Positions 14,301 to 29,300 of a stretch of DNA of 64,000 nucleotides are shown in pieces (the first letter of the stretch is position 1; every line of letters begins with the position of its first letter). The notes under the pieces are model-generated. The model ran no database searches. It saw nothing but the letters and a program-made list of their open reading frames with translations, and was not told where the DNA came from. A program made the position numbers and the translations under genes. This DNA comes from Manduca sexta (lineage: Eukaryota; Arthropoda; Insecta; Lepidoptera; Sphingidae). The DNA is taken from positions 16,575,826 through 16,639,825 of the forward strand of contig NC_051140.1 in NCBI RefSeq assembly GCF_014839805.1. The letters are read 5' to 3'.

Positions 14301-17300
14301 AGTTTATATGAAATCGAACTCTGTATTAAATAATTCCGATATTACACTTAAACTTATTTTATTTTGGCGAATAACAAAATTACAATACAAATAGCCACAC
14401 ATAACAAAATCGACTCGTACTCAAACCGATTCTGATTTAACATCCAAATGTAAAACAAAAATCCCAAACCGTCACAAGAGCTGAGACAAATGTGTCCCAT
14501 ACATTACACTTTACATCAAGCGTACACTGCTGAGCATAACTTACCAGCTACGGAATACCATTACCCTCGCCGTCCCAAACAATCAATTCGGTACGTTTAA
14601 TTAGGAGCGCTTTCAAGCGGGTGCACGATGGGAACCACATTCGTTAACTTAATGGTAGAATTTCCATACCTCGATATTCATGTTTACTTCGATTTGATTG
14701 GTTGTCGTGGAATGGTGTTAGATCCTTGTTATACATGTAGAGTGACTATGAATTGGGTAAAAAGATAAGAAATATAATTTTCTTTATCTTCAACGGCGTG
14801 ATGGAGTTTTCCGGGATAAAAGTCCCGCTATATATTTTCCCGGTATAGAAAGTAGCCTATAACCTTCCCAGGGTCTTAAACTATCTACATACAAAATTTC
14901 ATAAAAATCCGTTCAGTACATTTGGAGAAAATCGATAACATACAGACAGACAGAAAAGATGACTTTGTTTTATAGTATGTTAAAAATGTATTGGTTTATA
15001 GTATCTACTGAGCCATTAAAAAATAATCTATCTAAAAGGTAAAAGTACTACAAAAATACTTCGTGCGTTATTTATTCAATTAATTATAAAAAATAAAAAA
15101 TTTATACAAAATTTGTGTAGTATGAAAGCGTTCTCAATGCAAATAAAACAGACCACGCTAAAAAAACACTACGATGCTATCGCAGTGAACGAGAGTTAGT
15201 TTTGTTACTGTTGCGGTAAAGTTTTATAAAACAAAGTAAAAAGTTATCAGCGAAGTGTTCGCGTGTGTTCGCTCAAATGCTCGTTTTCTTTGACGAGCAT
15301 CGATTCTATTTTGATTTCTGTTTTTTTACGTGTTTTAGCCCATGAAGTTCTGATCCTTGGTAAATCTGAAGGCGAATTTATCTTGACTGTGAATGTATGT
15401 AGAGTTTTGTCATTCAAAGTTGGAATTGTGTTGATGTATGTGTTGTGACGTATTATCAGGCGAATAACTTATTCTCTGTAAACATTTACTCACGCTTTTT
15501 ATTTCTGAAGGGGTAAGTAGAGGCGTAACCGGTGCACCCAATTTACGCCGAGCGCATTCCGTTTTATGATGTAATGGAGAGGGCGAGCCTATATCGGGCA
15601 CAAATTTCAGACTCCGAGTTGGTACTGAGTAGGAAAGCCCAAAATTATTTTACCCAACCTGTGAATCGAACCCGAGAATCCAGAACTTTATTAGTACCGT
15701 CATAACTACGCCACCGAGGCTGGCAGTAAAAGAAAACGGTAATAATATAAGTCGTACGAATAACCGATTAGTATACTCGTGGTTTTCGAGCGTATAACCT
15801 AACGCGTCTATACTGCGTAGTACAGTAATTAATTGTATGTGAATTTACAGTATTAGGGATACGTAACGTGGCCATTAATTAACTTAAGCACCCATCTCCA
15901 TTACTGCTGTATGTTCCTACACGGTTTGACCATTTGTTATGGTTTTTTTTCAGGTACCTAATGTGTATTATATTGTAATTACGAGGTAATAAGCCTCCTT
16001 TTAAATTGACATGTTTAGGTTCAAATGTTTCAGGTATAGTTTGTAATGCTAAATGAACATACATTTTACACGTGGAGAAAGAATGCATTTAAATAATGCA
16101 AAATAAATAAAAATTCATCTTCATAAGGCAGTTGAACATTATTAGATTATATGGTTAGGTAATAATAGCAGATAATAAAGTATTATGTACTCACAATTTA
16201 TTTAGTCAAATTTATACCAGAGCTTTTTTGTTCTCTTAGATCATTATCACTGTTGACATGACGAATTGTAATATAAATAGTTAATGGGAAATAAACAAAG
16301 TTTTCTCATGAATAATAAAAATTCCATAACGATGTTATTAGTCATTTTAACATAGACTACTATTTAGGGCATTAAAAGCAGCCTTGGCCTGCTGAAATCA
16401 ATTTAGCCGCGACATTAATAACTTGCAGGTAGACTGGATTGTTTTTAATCGTGGTTACCGTATTCTGATGTTCTAGAAATGCAATAACTGAAACAGAGTT
16501 TTGTAATTGGGTCAATTTACCCGATTTATGTAAGAAAAACATTATGTGAACTTTGATTTATAACCACCAGAACAAAGTGCTGTGCAGACACATTTTAATA
16601 TTGCGTTCATAAATAAAGACATGTAAGTACTTGTTTTCTTAAGCTAAGCGAAGTAAATTTGTCGGACCGCCAGCATCATACTTTGAGTCAGAAATACAGT
16701 TACACGCACACCGTAATTGCACCTTAATAAGAAAAATACCACAAAAACGGCATATTTGGCAAAATAGGTGTGTTATTTATATTTTTTATACAATACAGAT
16801 AAAGGAAAATAAGTGGCTTAAATTAGTAAAGCAATATAAAAATAACTATAGTTCGTTCACTCTTATATTCATGTACCAATACGTTTTTAAGTGCATCATT
16901 ATGCAATCGAATCGTATGCACCAATAATACGTAGCAAATAGTAAAAGAAAGTATTGATATAACATTATTTTTAATGACTGCCTCGGTGGCGTAGTTGTAT
17001 TGCACGTCCGGTACAATAGCGCTCTGAGGTCCTGGGTTCGAATCCCGGGTCGGGCAAAGTGATATTTGGGTTTTTCTGCTCAGTATCAGCCCGGAGTCTG
17101 GAATTTGTGCCCGATATGGCGATAGGCTCGCCCCCTATCACATCATGGGACGGAACATACTTGGCGAAAAGTGGGTGCCCTAGTTGCGCCTCTGCATACC
17201 CCTTCGGGGATAAAATGCGTGATGTTATGTATGTATGTATGTATGTATTATTTTTAAGGGTGCTTAGTTCATCTCTATTAATGATCAATCTTAATGCTCA

Positions 17301-20300
17301 ATAATAACATTGGCTAAATCTTTGAACCGGGAAACAATAGAGCTCACAATCAGTCTATTGGCAGCAATATACAAGCAAAAATGGACTCTCATATACCACT
17401 ATCAATATACAACGTATATCAATAGTTCTGTTTGTCTATTCCATACGGTTTGATATTGATTCTAGCGGGCCAATGCTCGGAATGTCTCGCACTCAACTTA
17501 ATTGCCTTGATTGGTCCTACGAACTAAGTAAATACAATATTCCACCAATTGCCGATTAATTTTGCCTGTGTTCTGTTTACCTGATGTTATGGTTTTATTT
17601 GATTGGATTTTGTTTTGATGTACATTCAGTCACTAAAGTAGTTGAACAAATTAGAAAATACAAATCGCATTATAACTTTGGTGTCCGTATCGGCAAACGT
17701 TTTTTCTTCATTCAAATAACTTAAACGTGTTTACTTTTTAACAGATAAATAAAAAAGAATAGTTAGATTGATGTTAATGTGTAGAAGCGTTTTGAAGTTT
17801 TAAATTTGTTCAGCTACTTTTATGGCTGACTGTATGTGTTTTTGTAAGTATTCTTTATGGTATTCTATATGCCATAGATATGTATATACTTCGGTAGAAT
17901 GTAATGTCAACGCTGTATGCAAATTTTTATTGTCAAACAACCGTTTTCAATATTGATCGCAATCTCAACCTTTGACCCGATTCCGAAAATGAACCAATAA
18001 AAATAACTAATTTCTAAGCATGTCAAAAAATACTTTGCTCTAATTGCTTTTTTTTAAATAGTTCTAGAACAGCGATTATGATCGTTTATTAAAAATGGCG
18101 GATCGTGATGCCGCACGGTACGTTATGTGCTTATTACTAATAAAATAATGCGTGGCATATAGAATAAAGTCCCTGGTGTGTTTGAATTATCGTCTGCCAG
18201 TGGACCGTATCACAAGATTTCAATGGAACGTGACCAAACAATGTCCTCAATAAATACATTGAACGACGAGCAGTCTTCTCAAAGGATAATATTGTTTTCC
18301 GAAGGACTTTCATCCGAACATATCGGCAAAGAAGGGATAATTCGGGTTCACGTCAAGTGCAGATTATTTTATCTGTCGTTCAAATAATGTAGCTTAAATG
18401 GGAAGCTATTTATCAAATAGGCTCGTATAGTTAATAAAATTATAATAATAGTAAAAAGTGTTCAGATAAGGGTATTCAACGCTTTTAGATTAGATTAAAA
18501 TTTTTAGCCTTTTTTTTTACAGAATTATCCTACTTAGATTTTTCTTACCACACATGCGAGATAGCCTTTTCAAAATAAATTTTAAAATATATATTGTCAA
18601 TTCTCTTTATTTTGAAGGTTTTATTTTTACATTTTTACATATACCTACATTTAAAAAAAAAACATGCATATAAAAATATAAAAAAAATTATGACCCTCCG
18701 ATGCCGAAGCTCAAGACCCAGGCCACCGGCGGTTAGGGATTCAAAGTGAGGAATCTCCTCACAATGCGCATCGTGTCCAGCAATACTGCCTTCTGCATCT
18801 GGCCTCCGACCCAACGGCCAATTGAAAGCTTCCGAAGATGTTCGTCGAGGCTCTTTGGTATCAACCCATGCGCAGAAATGACAATCGGGACAATAATTGT
18901 AGAGTCCACATCCCACATGTTGGTAACCTCATGTGCCAAGTCTAAATATTTAGACATTTTATCTTTTTCGGCCTTAACAAGGTTATCGTCATGCGAAATG
19001 TTGACATCAACAAGTATTGCTCGGCGCGACAATCGATCTACTATAATAATATATATTATTATTATTGTTAATCATTTCCGCCATTTTTAATAAACGACCC
19101 TAATAGCTTTTTCGATCTATCTCAAAAACGGACCAATCAGAAGAAAGGTTTTTTTAACATGCTTACAAATGAGTTATTTTGATTGGTCCATTCTCGAAAT
19201 CAGATTGAAGATTGAGATTGGGATCGTTTTAGAAAACGGCTGTTAGTAATGTTGAACAAAACTGTCAATTTGTGGCAGTCATCTAATTATTGAATACAGT
19301 CAGTGTGATGGCTAGATACCAAACAAATCCTATCGATCGAATTCTCATGTCCTTCGTTAAAGATCGGCAAAGTATTGTCGATTCTCCTGGCTCTATGTGG
19401 AGTTATGACAACGGCGATAACTCATCAACAATCCCTTATCACCCATTACTCTGGGAATATAAAATCAAAAGCTTTTCTGCACCATAAAATTTTAGACTAT
19501 CCGTATACCTGAAAATATTTTGGCATAAGATATCTGCAAGACTATAAGAATGGGTAATAATAAATAAAGGAAAACTCATTTCTTATAAGTAATTGTTCAT
19601 TAACAATGGTAAAGCATTTGTACTATTTAGACTTTATTAACTATAATCTGCTACAGTAGTTAATTGCACGTCATATTCGCTTAAAATTGTTAATTAACAT
19701 ATTATGCACATCAGATTGTGGTTAAAATAACCTGTACGAACAATATGTGAAGTTTCCGAACAGTTATGCAGTGTGAATACCACAATAACGCGGCTTTGTG
19801 CAGTCCTCGTTGCGTCCCGTGTAGTGCATACTTCGCATATAGGTTTGCATAATATAAGTAATAGTTATAGATAATATATCTATGTAGAGATTAAAGTTGT
19901 AAGAAAGTATTATGTTGTAGTACGTAAAGCCGTCGGTCCTGCGCCCGATCTCTGCCTGGTCATGTTGGATTGCTGTCTCACCGGAAGTTGAAAAGTAAAA
20001 TTGCTTTAGACATGCACGCATACACTCGGGTAATGACATATATATGCTTTTTCAAAATAAGAAAATCTTAAAAATGGATATCCGATCTCGGATTCGAACT
20101 ATAAACGTCACGGTTTTCAGTCCGAATACGCAGCCCCTGGACAAACAGAGTCTTACGAACATAAGATGCTAAAAGTTATTGCAATTGTAATCAACTCATA
20201 TACGCACCGCTTCTTGCTACTAGTTTTGAAATAGGCGTCCTTCTTTTTTTCGGAATAAAAGTATAATTTGTATAGGTCTGGCCAAATTAACCCGTCTTAG

Positions 20301-23300
20301 TGCAAACAGCTTCATACTATATTAAATTCCATTCAGCAGTTTATGTCTCATTAACTAAATCCCCGTATAATATCATGGGACGGCACATGGCGAAAAGTGG
20401 AAGCCCTGGTTACATCTCTAATTACCCTTTCGAAGATAAAGTCTAAGAACCAACAAACATCTTCACAAGCTTTCAAATTTATATAGAAGGATATTAGATT
20501 TCTACTTCCAAAACATTTAGCAACGCAGCACCAAGAACTTATCCATTACAGAGACAGTTTCGCGATTATGGAATAATGCACCTTCAGAACTTTAGCGTTG
20601 CGGTGCACCTGAGTGTCGGCGGCTAATCTCATTAGTGTGCTTTTTCCGCCAGGTTGAAAATTTTTATTGTTACTCCTTTACCATGCGCTGTCCAAATGGG
20701 TAAATAAATCAAAACGGAGTACTTATTGATCAATAACAAAATTTTTCCCTGTTTTCCGTACACCGGATTGCACTACAAACTGTTTAAAGGATTTAGATGA
20801 AATTTGGCAAACACATCATGGATTAACATAGTATAGACTAGACGGGGTACATTATATTCTGGCAATGGGAAGAAAACTCACGTGGACGGAGCCCACACAT
20901 AAATTTTCACAACTGCAAATATTCGAATATGTTTTCATGATAGAACGGAGATATTTAAAATGTGTTTCCTTCGTAGCCTAATATCAGCCAAGTATGCAGG
21001 ATATGCACAAATGTGTGCGCAATACACAGATGCACTCTCTGTTCCTTCACTCTCATAGTTCGGTGGGACGGCAATCCGACTTGACCGGAAGAGATCAATT
21101 TAAAGTGTAAGAATAAACAGCCTAGAAAATAATGGAAATGTTCATCTGCCGTGATTTCGCTAAAGTAGCTTCGGTGTTAAATAGAAAACTTTTCTCGAGA
21201 GTGGCCAAGAAAGCAATTCTCGGTTCATAATAGTTCACCTTTATTCCAGCATTAGCACGAGAAATACTCTTCCAGATAAATTCTTATAAACTTTTTAATG
21301 CCGCGAAGTTCAGGTGAGAAATGGTGATTAAAAACAGAATTATTGCAGTCAGTAGCCTTACAATGCACTTAAAGAAGTAAAAAATCTTGTTTGTACTAAC
21401 CTTGTTTATTAAATAAATGGTTTGCCGGCATATGTGTTCCCTCCTTCCTATAACTTGGGGTTCTTCAAGCGGAGCCTGAAGAAGCAATTATGCAGGCCGG
21501 CATAAATGTGCCGACCGTCCGGGGATGGTTATATCTTTGGGCGGTCGGCACTTTCTTAGAGCTTCACTTCGCTTAATAGGTGCAGTGAAGCCATTTTGCC
21601 AAGACATAATAAAAAAAGCGGCGATAGCCTAGTTGGTTGTGGAACGGTCTGTCGAGACGAATGTCCACAGGTTCAAATCCCAAGGGGCACACACCTCTGA
21701 TTTTTCTAAAAAATTATGTGTGTATTCTTTGTGAATTATCGCTTGCTTTAACGGTGAAGGAAAACATCGTGAGGAAACCTGCATACCTGAGAGGTTCTCT
21801 ATAGGAATTTCGAGGGTGTGTGAAGTCTACCAATCCGCACTAGGCCAGCGTGGTGGACTAAGGCCTAATCCCTCTCAGTAGTAGAGGAGGCCCGTGCTCA
21901 GCAGTGGGCAAGTATATAATACAGGGCTGATATTATTATTATTAATAAAAAAAAATGCTTTTGCTTCTAAAACCTAGCCTTTGTCCTTCCCAGGTTCTCA
22001 AATCATTTTCATACCAAATTTCATCAAAATTCGTTCGGTGGATTTAGAGTCTATTGAGTTCAAATATATTGCTGTTGCTATTGTTGTGTTGTTGTCTTGT
22101 TTTATAATATGAAAGGACCGTATTTTTTTCAAATATAATGTTATGGTTTCTATGAAAATAATATTGGTTTGTTTAATCATGCCAATTTATTGATCCTACA
22201 TTTGATCTTTGTTACATCAAATTAAGGAATAACATTCCTGTTTCCATACATACAATCACCATTTTGAATTTCGGTTTCTTGATAAAAATCATAATATTTT
22301 ATTATAATTCATGGGCTTTATGTTTTCATTTCGTACAAAATGTTTGCATATTCGGCGTTGATTTAACATCACAGGATTTGTATTCAATAAAATTCTAAGA
22401 AATAGCAAATTTAAAGACGTCTTCGCAATCTGTTTGCGCAACGCTCAAACACATTAGCGGGATTTAATTAATTTTAAGCTTTATTGAAGTTATTTTCTTC
22501 TATTTAAATTGCCCTAAATAGAAAATTAATGTAACAGTCTGTATTCAAATAGTTACTTAGATTACGTCACACAAATATATTTTTGAAGGTGTACCTATAT
22601 TGAACCCAATGTTGCGTATTATTTTATAATTTCAACTTTGTTGAATAAGTATAATTTTAGTATGGGTTTCGACTTCATTCAACACATAATTCAACTAGTA
22701 ACGTTTACTCCATTATAATCTTGAACCATAAATCCCGTCAATTATTCAGTAAAATTGACGCCAACAATAAGCCTTTCTTAATTATTCAGAAAGAGCAAAC
22801 TTTGCCGACGGGCAAAGTAACGACTGTCGCTCTCTTCCATTTACTCCAGTTCGTTGATATTTACCTCATTGTCCTGGAAGTTTAATCAGTTTTCTGGTTC
22901 TTGGCGAGTCTTATTGCAGCACAGCTTTATGACAACGTTGAATGTAGGTAAGAGGGTTTATTTTCTGGGTTTATATTCCGTTTTGATGAATGGTAGTCGT
23001 TTTATTATTTTTGTTTCATATTCCTTATATTTATATTTTAATATTATTACCTGGCGAAATTTGAATCACAGTTTAATTTAATGCATTTATTACTGATAAC
23101 ATGTTTATGTAATATAGGTGTGTTGATATGTTGTATTTAATTAATGTTATTAAAAATAAATGAATCGATTTTCACCCTTCTCCCTCAAACCATTAAGTTG
23201 TCAACTGCTTGATGGATTCTATCCTGCAAGGGCCGTGCGCTGAAAACCGGAGGGTCGAATCGTTTGGAACTCAATTTACACAAGATCACGCGTTATCAAT

Positions 23301-26300
23301 CAAGTAAATTGAATCAATCCGTCTCACCTTGAAGCCCCGGAACAAATTACATCCGAGATATACGAGTTGTAATCGGCAGACTTTTCTTTATCTACCATTT
23401 TAAAATGGTTTTGTAAAGATTTTTTTCTTTTCAAACAGGAGTAAAATTATATTTCGGGCACAGATGAAATAAATATTTTCTCGGGATAAAAATTAGTTTA
23501 TAACACTCAGGAGTAATTTAGCTTTATATTAGCAGAAATTCAAAATCGGATTTATAGTTTCTGTGATAAACGCGTTCAACAAACTCTACAGATTTTTAAT
23601 ATTAGTAAAGATTAAAACACCTATAACAGTGCAGATGACTCGTTCAAATTATACATTTCAACACTTCCAAGACAACTATCAACATATCATGTTCCATCAC
23701 ATAACGAGTCGTTTAATCCCTCAGATGACAGACAGTCATTAGTTACAATTTGCCGGCCGCGTTCTAGATCCGTTGGGTTGTAATTATTACAACCCAACGG
23801 ATAAAGTGTATTAACACTTCTGATGCTTAATAACTGTGTTCTGTGTGTGTGTGGCTGTAAATATTGCATCAAAATGCAACATGAATTCGTTAAATTTTTG
23901 TTTTAATATTGATTATAGTGTGTTATTTGGAAAATAGGTAACATTGTCTAGATTTCGTTTGGAATACCTATTATACAAATGCATAATTGCATATTAGTTG
24001 AGATGTTGTCATAAATTACTAATATGACAAATTTCTATGAAATGTATTGTTTAATTACATTTAACTGCTCAGGGTGAAGGTCGCTGACGGCTGTGAAACA
24101 GTTAGTACTAGTAATAATAATATCGTGTAGTAGTTGATTATTTGAACAATTGTAATAGTATTTATTAGTTAAATTCTAATTCGTTATTATAAATGAAAAA
24201 ATAAATATAATAACAACCTATCTACTAACTTCACAAAGAACCCTGTTATATAAAAAAAAAAAACATAAATCATCATTTTTACAGAAAATTAAAGAAAGCG
24301 TATTTTAACTCAGGTACACTACTGCGAAGGGACTTATGTTAGCCAATTATCTCGGTAAAAAAACAATGATACCCGGTTAAATGTCGCGTGACCGCCGAGC
24401 CTCACGTTTGTAGGCTTTCATAAAAAGCTCGCGAGATATGAAAAGCTTTTCCCTTTGTTCAAATGCTCTTTTGTGTCATTTGTTTGAAGTCGCGACTCGG
24501 TTAACGAGCGGCATTGAGTTTGCATTCAAGAAAAGTATCTTGTAATTAATGGTTTGTTCGTTTGGATGTTTGTCGCAGTAAATAAATCTGTTTTTCACGG
24601 TTTTATTTAATTGTGTACCTTAGTATTGTGACAGTAGTTGTTATTTTAGAATAGGTATTGTTAAAATGTTGTGTTATTTTCATGTGAAAAAATGCATTGG
24701 TTGGTTTTTATAGTTTCCTCCCGATGTGACGATAGACTATTATATTAGACGGAAATAAGCTTAACAAACTGGAAGTGTAGTAGAAATACCTACACCTTCG
24801 TGTAGAATACATACACAAACACTTATTGTATTATGTTCAGTTAAATAATATTGTATAGCAAGCAAACACCTCGACTATTTCTTTAATCTTAAAAGAACTT
24901 TTATGCTACAAATATTATTTTTCATAACGGACAAGTAACCGAAGGAAGGTAAATGAATTTAGTTTCTGGAGTACTTTTGAGTAAAACACTCATAAATTCT
25001 ATCCTTTTAATAACTATCGATAAAGCAATAGCTATTACAGTTTACTTAGTGCCGAAAAACAATCAAATAGGTATATCGTAATTAATAACAACTGATTCGG
25101 CGCACGTACAAAATTCATAATATCACCATCATTATAGAAGCTTCCAAGCCTTGCTCTCGTCGCTCGTTATCAAACTGTGCCATTAAAGAGTATAAAATAT
25201 TCAGACACACTGCGAGACTTCGCCGCAAATATTGACACGATCCCAACCAGGTGTCAGCGGATATTTAGATGCCATTTTCGTGCATCATGCATTTAGGCGC
25301 ATAAATTATTGATTACAGTTCGGTGAGTTTCATTAACATAATTATTAGAGTGGAAAGATATTGGTGTGGCTTTCATAATTCTCAAATAAAATTAAAAAAC
25401 AATTAGAAGTATGAGAAGAAGTATACGGTATGAGACGTAGTGGCAAGAGGTTTATTTTACTTTAGTATAATTTAATCCCATAGTATATATTTATAATGTA
25501 TTTAATATGTCCCATTGTTGGGTACGGACCTCTTCTAATACTGAGAAAATTTAGAGGTTGGTGCACATGTTTTTTTCGTAATTCTTATGTAGAATTCTTT
25601 GGTATGTTTTCTCACGATGTTTTCCTTCATTAATCCGTACTATTATATAAAGTCGAAGAGTTTTTTTTTATTTGTTTGTTTGAAAGTGCTTATCTCAGAT
25701 ACTACTGGTTCGATTTGAAAAATTATTTTCGTGTTGGATAGCCCATTTAATGAGAAAGGCTATGGGCTATGTAACATCACGCTATGTCCAATAGGAGCAT
25801 AGATGAGAAATGTTGCAATAAACAATACACAGGTAACTTCAAAGTGAAACTGTGTACCTCAGGTTTTGAACATGCAGACTTTTGTCTCTACAATTCTTTC
25901 GATTCTCAACTGGGCTATCGCCATACTTCTGATCTTAATAAATTAAACTCTTCGATGAAGGAATAAACGTAAACTAGTTAAGGGAAAAGGATAGTCATTT
26001 AATATGCGGGTTTGTGCTAACGGTACAGAGATTGTTGATTTGCATGCGTGATGAGGGTAGCACCAAATATGTCATGATGCATGATTTAACAGCCCAGTAT
26101 TAGATAAACATCTCTGTTATCAGAGGAATGATTTAATGTGGATACTTGAAGTGTACAAATAACACAAACGTGACGTCACTGTAGGAAATAGAATATTTAT
26201 ATTATGAATTCGTTTAAACATATTACATTATTGTTGTCTGAAATTATATTATATTATAATTATAAATACCGCTGCGACATGATCTGACATGAGGTCGTTT

Positions 26301-29300
26301 TCAAAATATTAAAAAGAAATATTTCATGTATTATTATCTTAATCTTTAGTATCTGAGCTCTTGTATAATATTTTAATATAGTATATTACTGCGTAAGATT
26401 CCGTATATTAAAAGTATCCCCCAAAGACCAGTAGACATAATATGTAGATACTAAGAACGTTTTATCTAAACTATTTAATTTTATGTAAAGACCTAGATCT
26501 TATCGACTTAGTAAGACGTGTTTATGTAAAGGTTCAAAAGCGGGTAACGAGCTTTAGGTCACGAAATTATAATTTTTAAATAAAAGAATCGTCCTTAATT
26601 CGTTATTTATGTTTTAATAATTATTATTTTTATTTGACTTATCATATAATTTGGAAATGTCTCTACTTCGGGAATAAAAGCATTTTCATCAATTTGTACA
26701 TTTATGCACCCCAGCAATGTTCATCCGTGAGCATAGATATATGAGCATATTCCCCAACCGCTCTATCCTATTCATGCTGCAGACAATACTATATACCGTA
26801 CTTTACCACACAAACCACTTCCAAAACCTATTAAAATATTTGACGCAACATAATTTTATCTTTACGTTGAGCTGAATAGTTGTGATAATATATTGCATAC
26901 CGCAAATTGCACAGTGCACATAATGGCCTCCCGAAACAGCGGTGTTCAAGCCTACTCTTTAAAAATAATCCGTTTATTCGAAACATTTTAGGTAAAACAA
27001 CACGGTCTATATGTCGTTGTCACGCGGTTTGAAAAGTTCAAACAAAAAACTTTAACCCAACATTCAGCAGAAACGGTTTTTTAGAGACTTTAGTTATGGA
27101 TTTGTCGTATTTTATTTTGTGTATTAGAGAATTAACTGACTGAGCAATACCTTATTGCACTGACTATTCCGTAGAAAAGGATAAAACGATTCTGTGACTG
27201 AATCTCGTCCCTTCGCCCTAAAAGCATAAGGGAGATAAAGCGACGATGCGGTCCATAGACGGAGAGGTCGTGCTACCTTAGAAACCTATCTCTAGCTCTC
27301 CACTTTTCTGCACGTTTAACTTTACAGCTATACATGGTTAATTTTTAAGATGGAGCAGTAAGAGCAGCTACCTTATTCGTGTAGCTATAAGGAACTTTCT
27401 TAGAAGACTATCATTTTTAAAGATATTGAGATCTGCATTCACAGATTTTGTATCAAATGTACACTCACTAATAAAATGGGCAAAGTATGCAAAAAAATAC
27501 TGATGCCAATCGATCCTGTTGTTTATAAGGATTGAAAGACATTGTAGAACATAAGTGGTTTCAGTGCTTTTAAGATCAGAAATTGAAAAATCTTTCTTCA
27601 TACATTTTCTAGGAAATACAAGTCCATTGCGCTTTTTTAACATAACAAAACTGTGTATTCAGGAATGATACATTTATAGATAACAATAAAAATGTACATA
27701 TTTTAAAACTGAAAAATGCAAAACAAGTAAGATAAAACAAGATTGAGTATGTTAAAAAAATCGTATGGATTCTCTATAGCTTACCGTCGGCACCAAAAAA
27801 TTAAATTTGTGGAAAACATAATAATTGTTATTTGTAAATATTCAGTTTCTGGAAATGTATTCGTTTTGTAGATTTTGAAATATGAATATGAAGGTTTATT
27901 TTCATAAATAATTACTTTAATATTGCAATTTATTTATGTTTGGAAATGGAGATAAATATACGTTTCTATCCTTCCTACCCAAGCTGTCGCGTTTGGGTTA
28001 CTGCGATGCCAATTCGGAACGTTAATCTATGCATCCTTCGTGCATATTACATGAGAGCGGTGGCTTGTTCCGCAAACAAATTGTCTTGTTCGCAACCGCA
28101 GAACGAAATTGGAACTGGTACGGATGTAATATGAGACAGTATTTACTATAGCGATGATACTGAAGATTCTCTATTTTGTATTACGTATTTATCAAGTGCT
28201 CATGCCCGAGGTGTTGATGGGGAAATGCGGAGCTTAATTGTGTTTGGGTTTCATTTTTTGGGATCCTTTGAAGAACTAACACAAGCATACAGTTTTACAA
28301 AATGTCAGAGTAATAGATTTTTCAATATTTACCTTAACTAAATGTCTAAACTACTGCAAAGGTTTCTCGAAATAAATTTTGTTTTGCGTTACAGGAGCGT
28401 CTGAGCAATGAAGAAGTGACGCGACTGAGTGATGTTAGAAACCTCGTGAATCAACTGTACGAGGCTCTGAATGTGCGCGAGCATCAGATACGGAAGGAGC
28501 GGGAGCTCAGGGCACAGCTGGAGAAGTTATCCACCGAGCTGCAACCATTGGAAGAGGTAAGGATACTTTAGTTGTTGCTAAAAATATGGAGGCTGCATAA
28601 AGACTTTTATTGGTAAATTTAATTTGAGATTAAGGTCGTGGACATTAAATGGCGTTACATCATCAGCAATAGTATTTATGAACATTTTGACTTCATTCAT
28701 ATACTTCACACTGGTAATTATGCTCTGCTTTTACTTTTAATAAATTGCAAAGAAAAATTTCTTTTGCTGTTCATTTATAAGAAAGACTTCTCAGTTCATT
28801 AAACAATTTTAAACCTTATTCCTACCGTAGCGTATTCCGCAGCGAATCTAATAAAAAATACTTTGTCTAAAATAAAACTCGATTCGTTAACAAACTTTTT
28901 ACTTGATCACCTTTCTGTTTTTTGTCTTGGGAAGTGGAAGTTCTAATTGAAGTCATAGTTTACGGAGTTGATTTAGATCTTTGACATGGTGGAAGTTACT
29001 TTTTAAAATTAAATTACGTTCTTCTTTCTCGTGATTATGTGATTATGCTCTGTGACGCTGGATTGCAAAGACTACTACCAATAAATAGAGGACCCAACCT
29101 AAATAGATGGTGTATAGTTGACTATCAAATGGGGTTTGGAGATTTTCATTAGATACATATTAGTTGTTTATGACCTAAAATTCTAATCATAATAAAAACG
29201 AAGCTTCTTGGTTAATGGGCCAAATACAAAGAATACTTTAAAATTGTAAATGTTCTGAATATATTTTATCATCTACAAAAAATATGTTTTCTATATTCTT

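Noticed and set aside
17036..17046. tRNA-type B boxes (GGTTCGAATCC) here and at other SINEs as tRNA genes
   Set aside because: No acceptor-stem pairing or complete cloverleaf, and each is followed by a shared SINE body.
16971..17304. Open frames of 81 and 105 codons on both strands
   Set aside because: They lie on the family A SINE. Similar frames recur in its other copies (2422-2676, 9540-9752).
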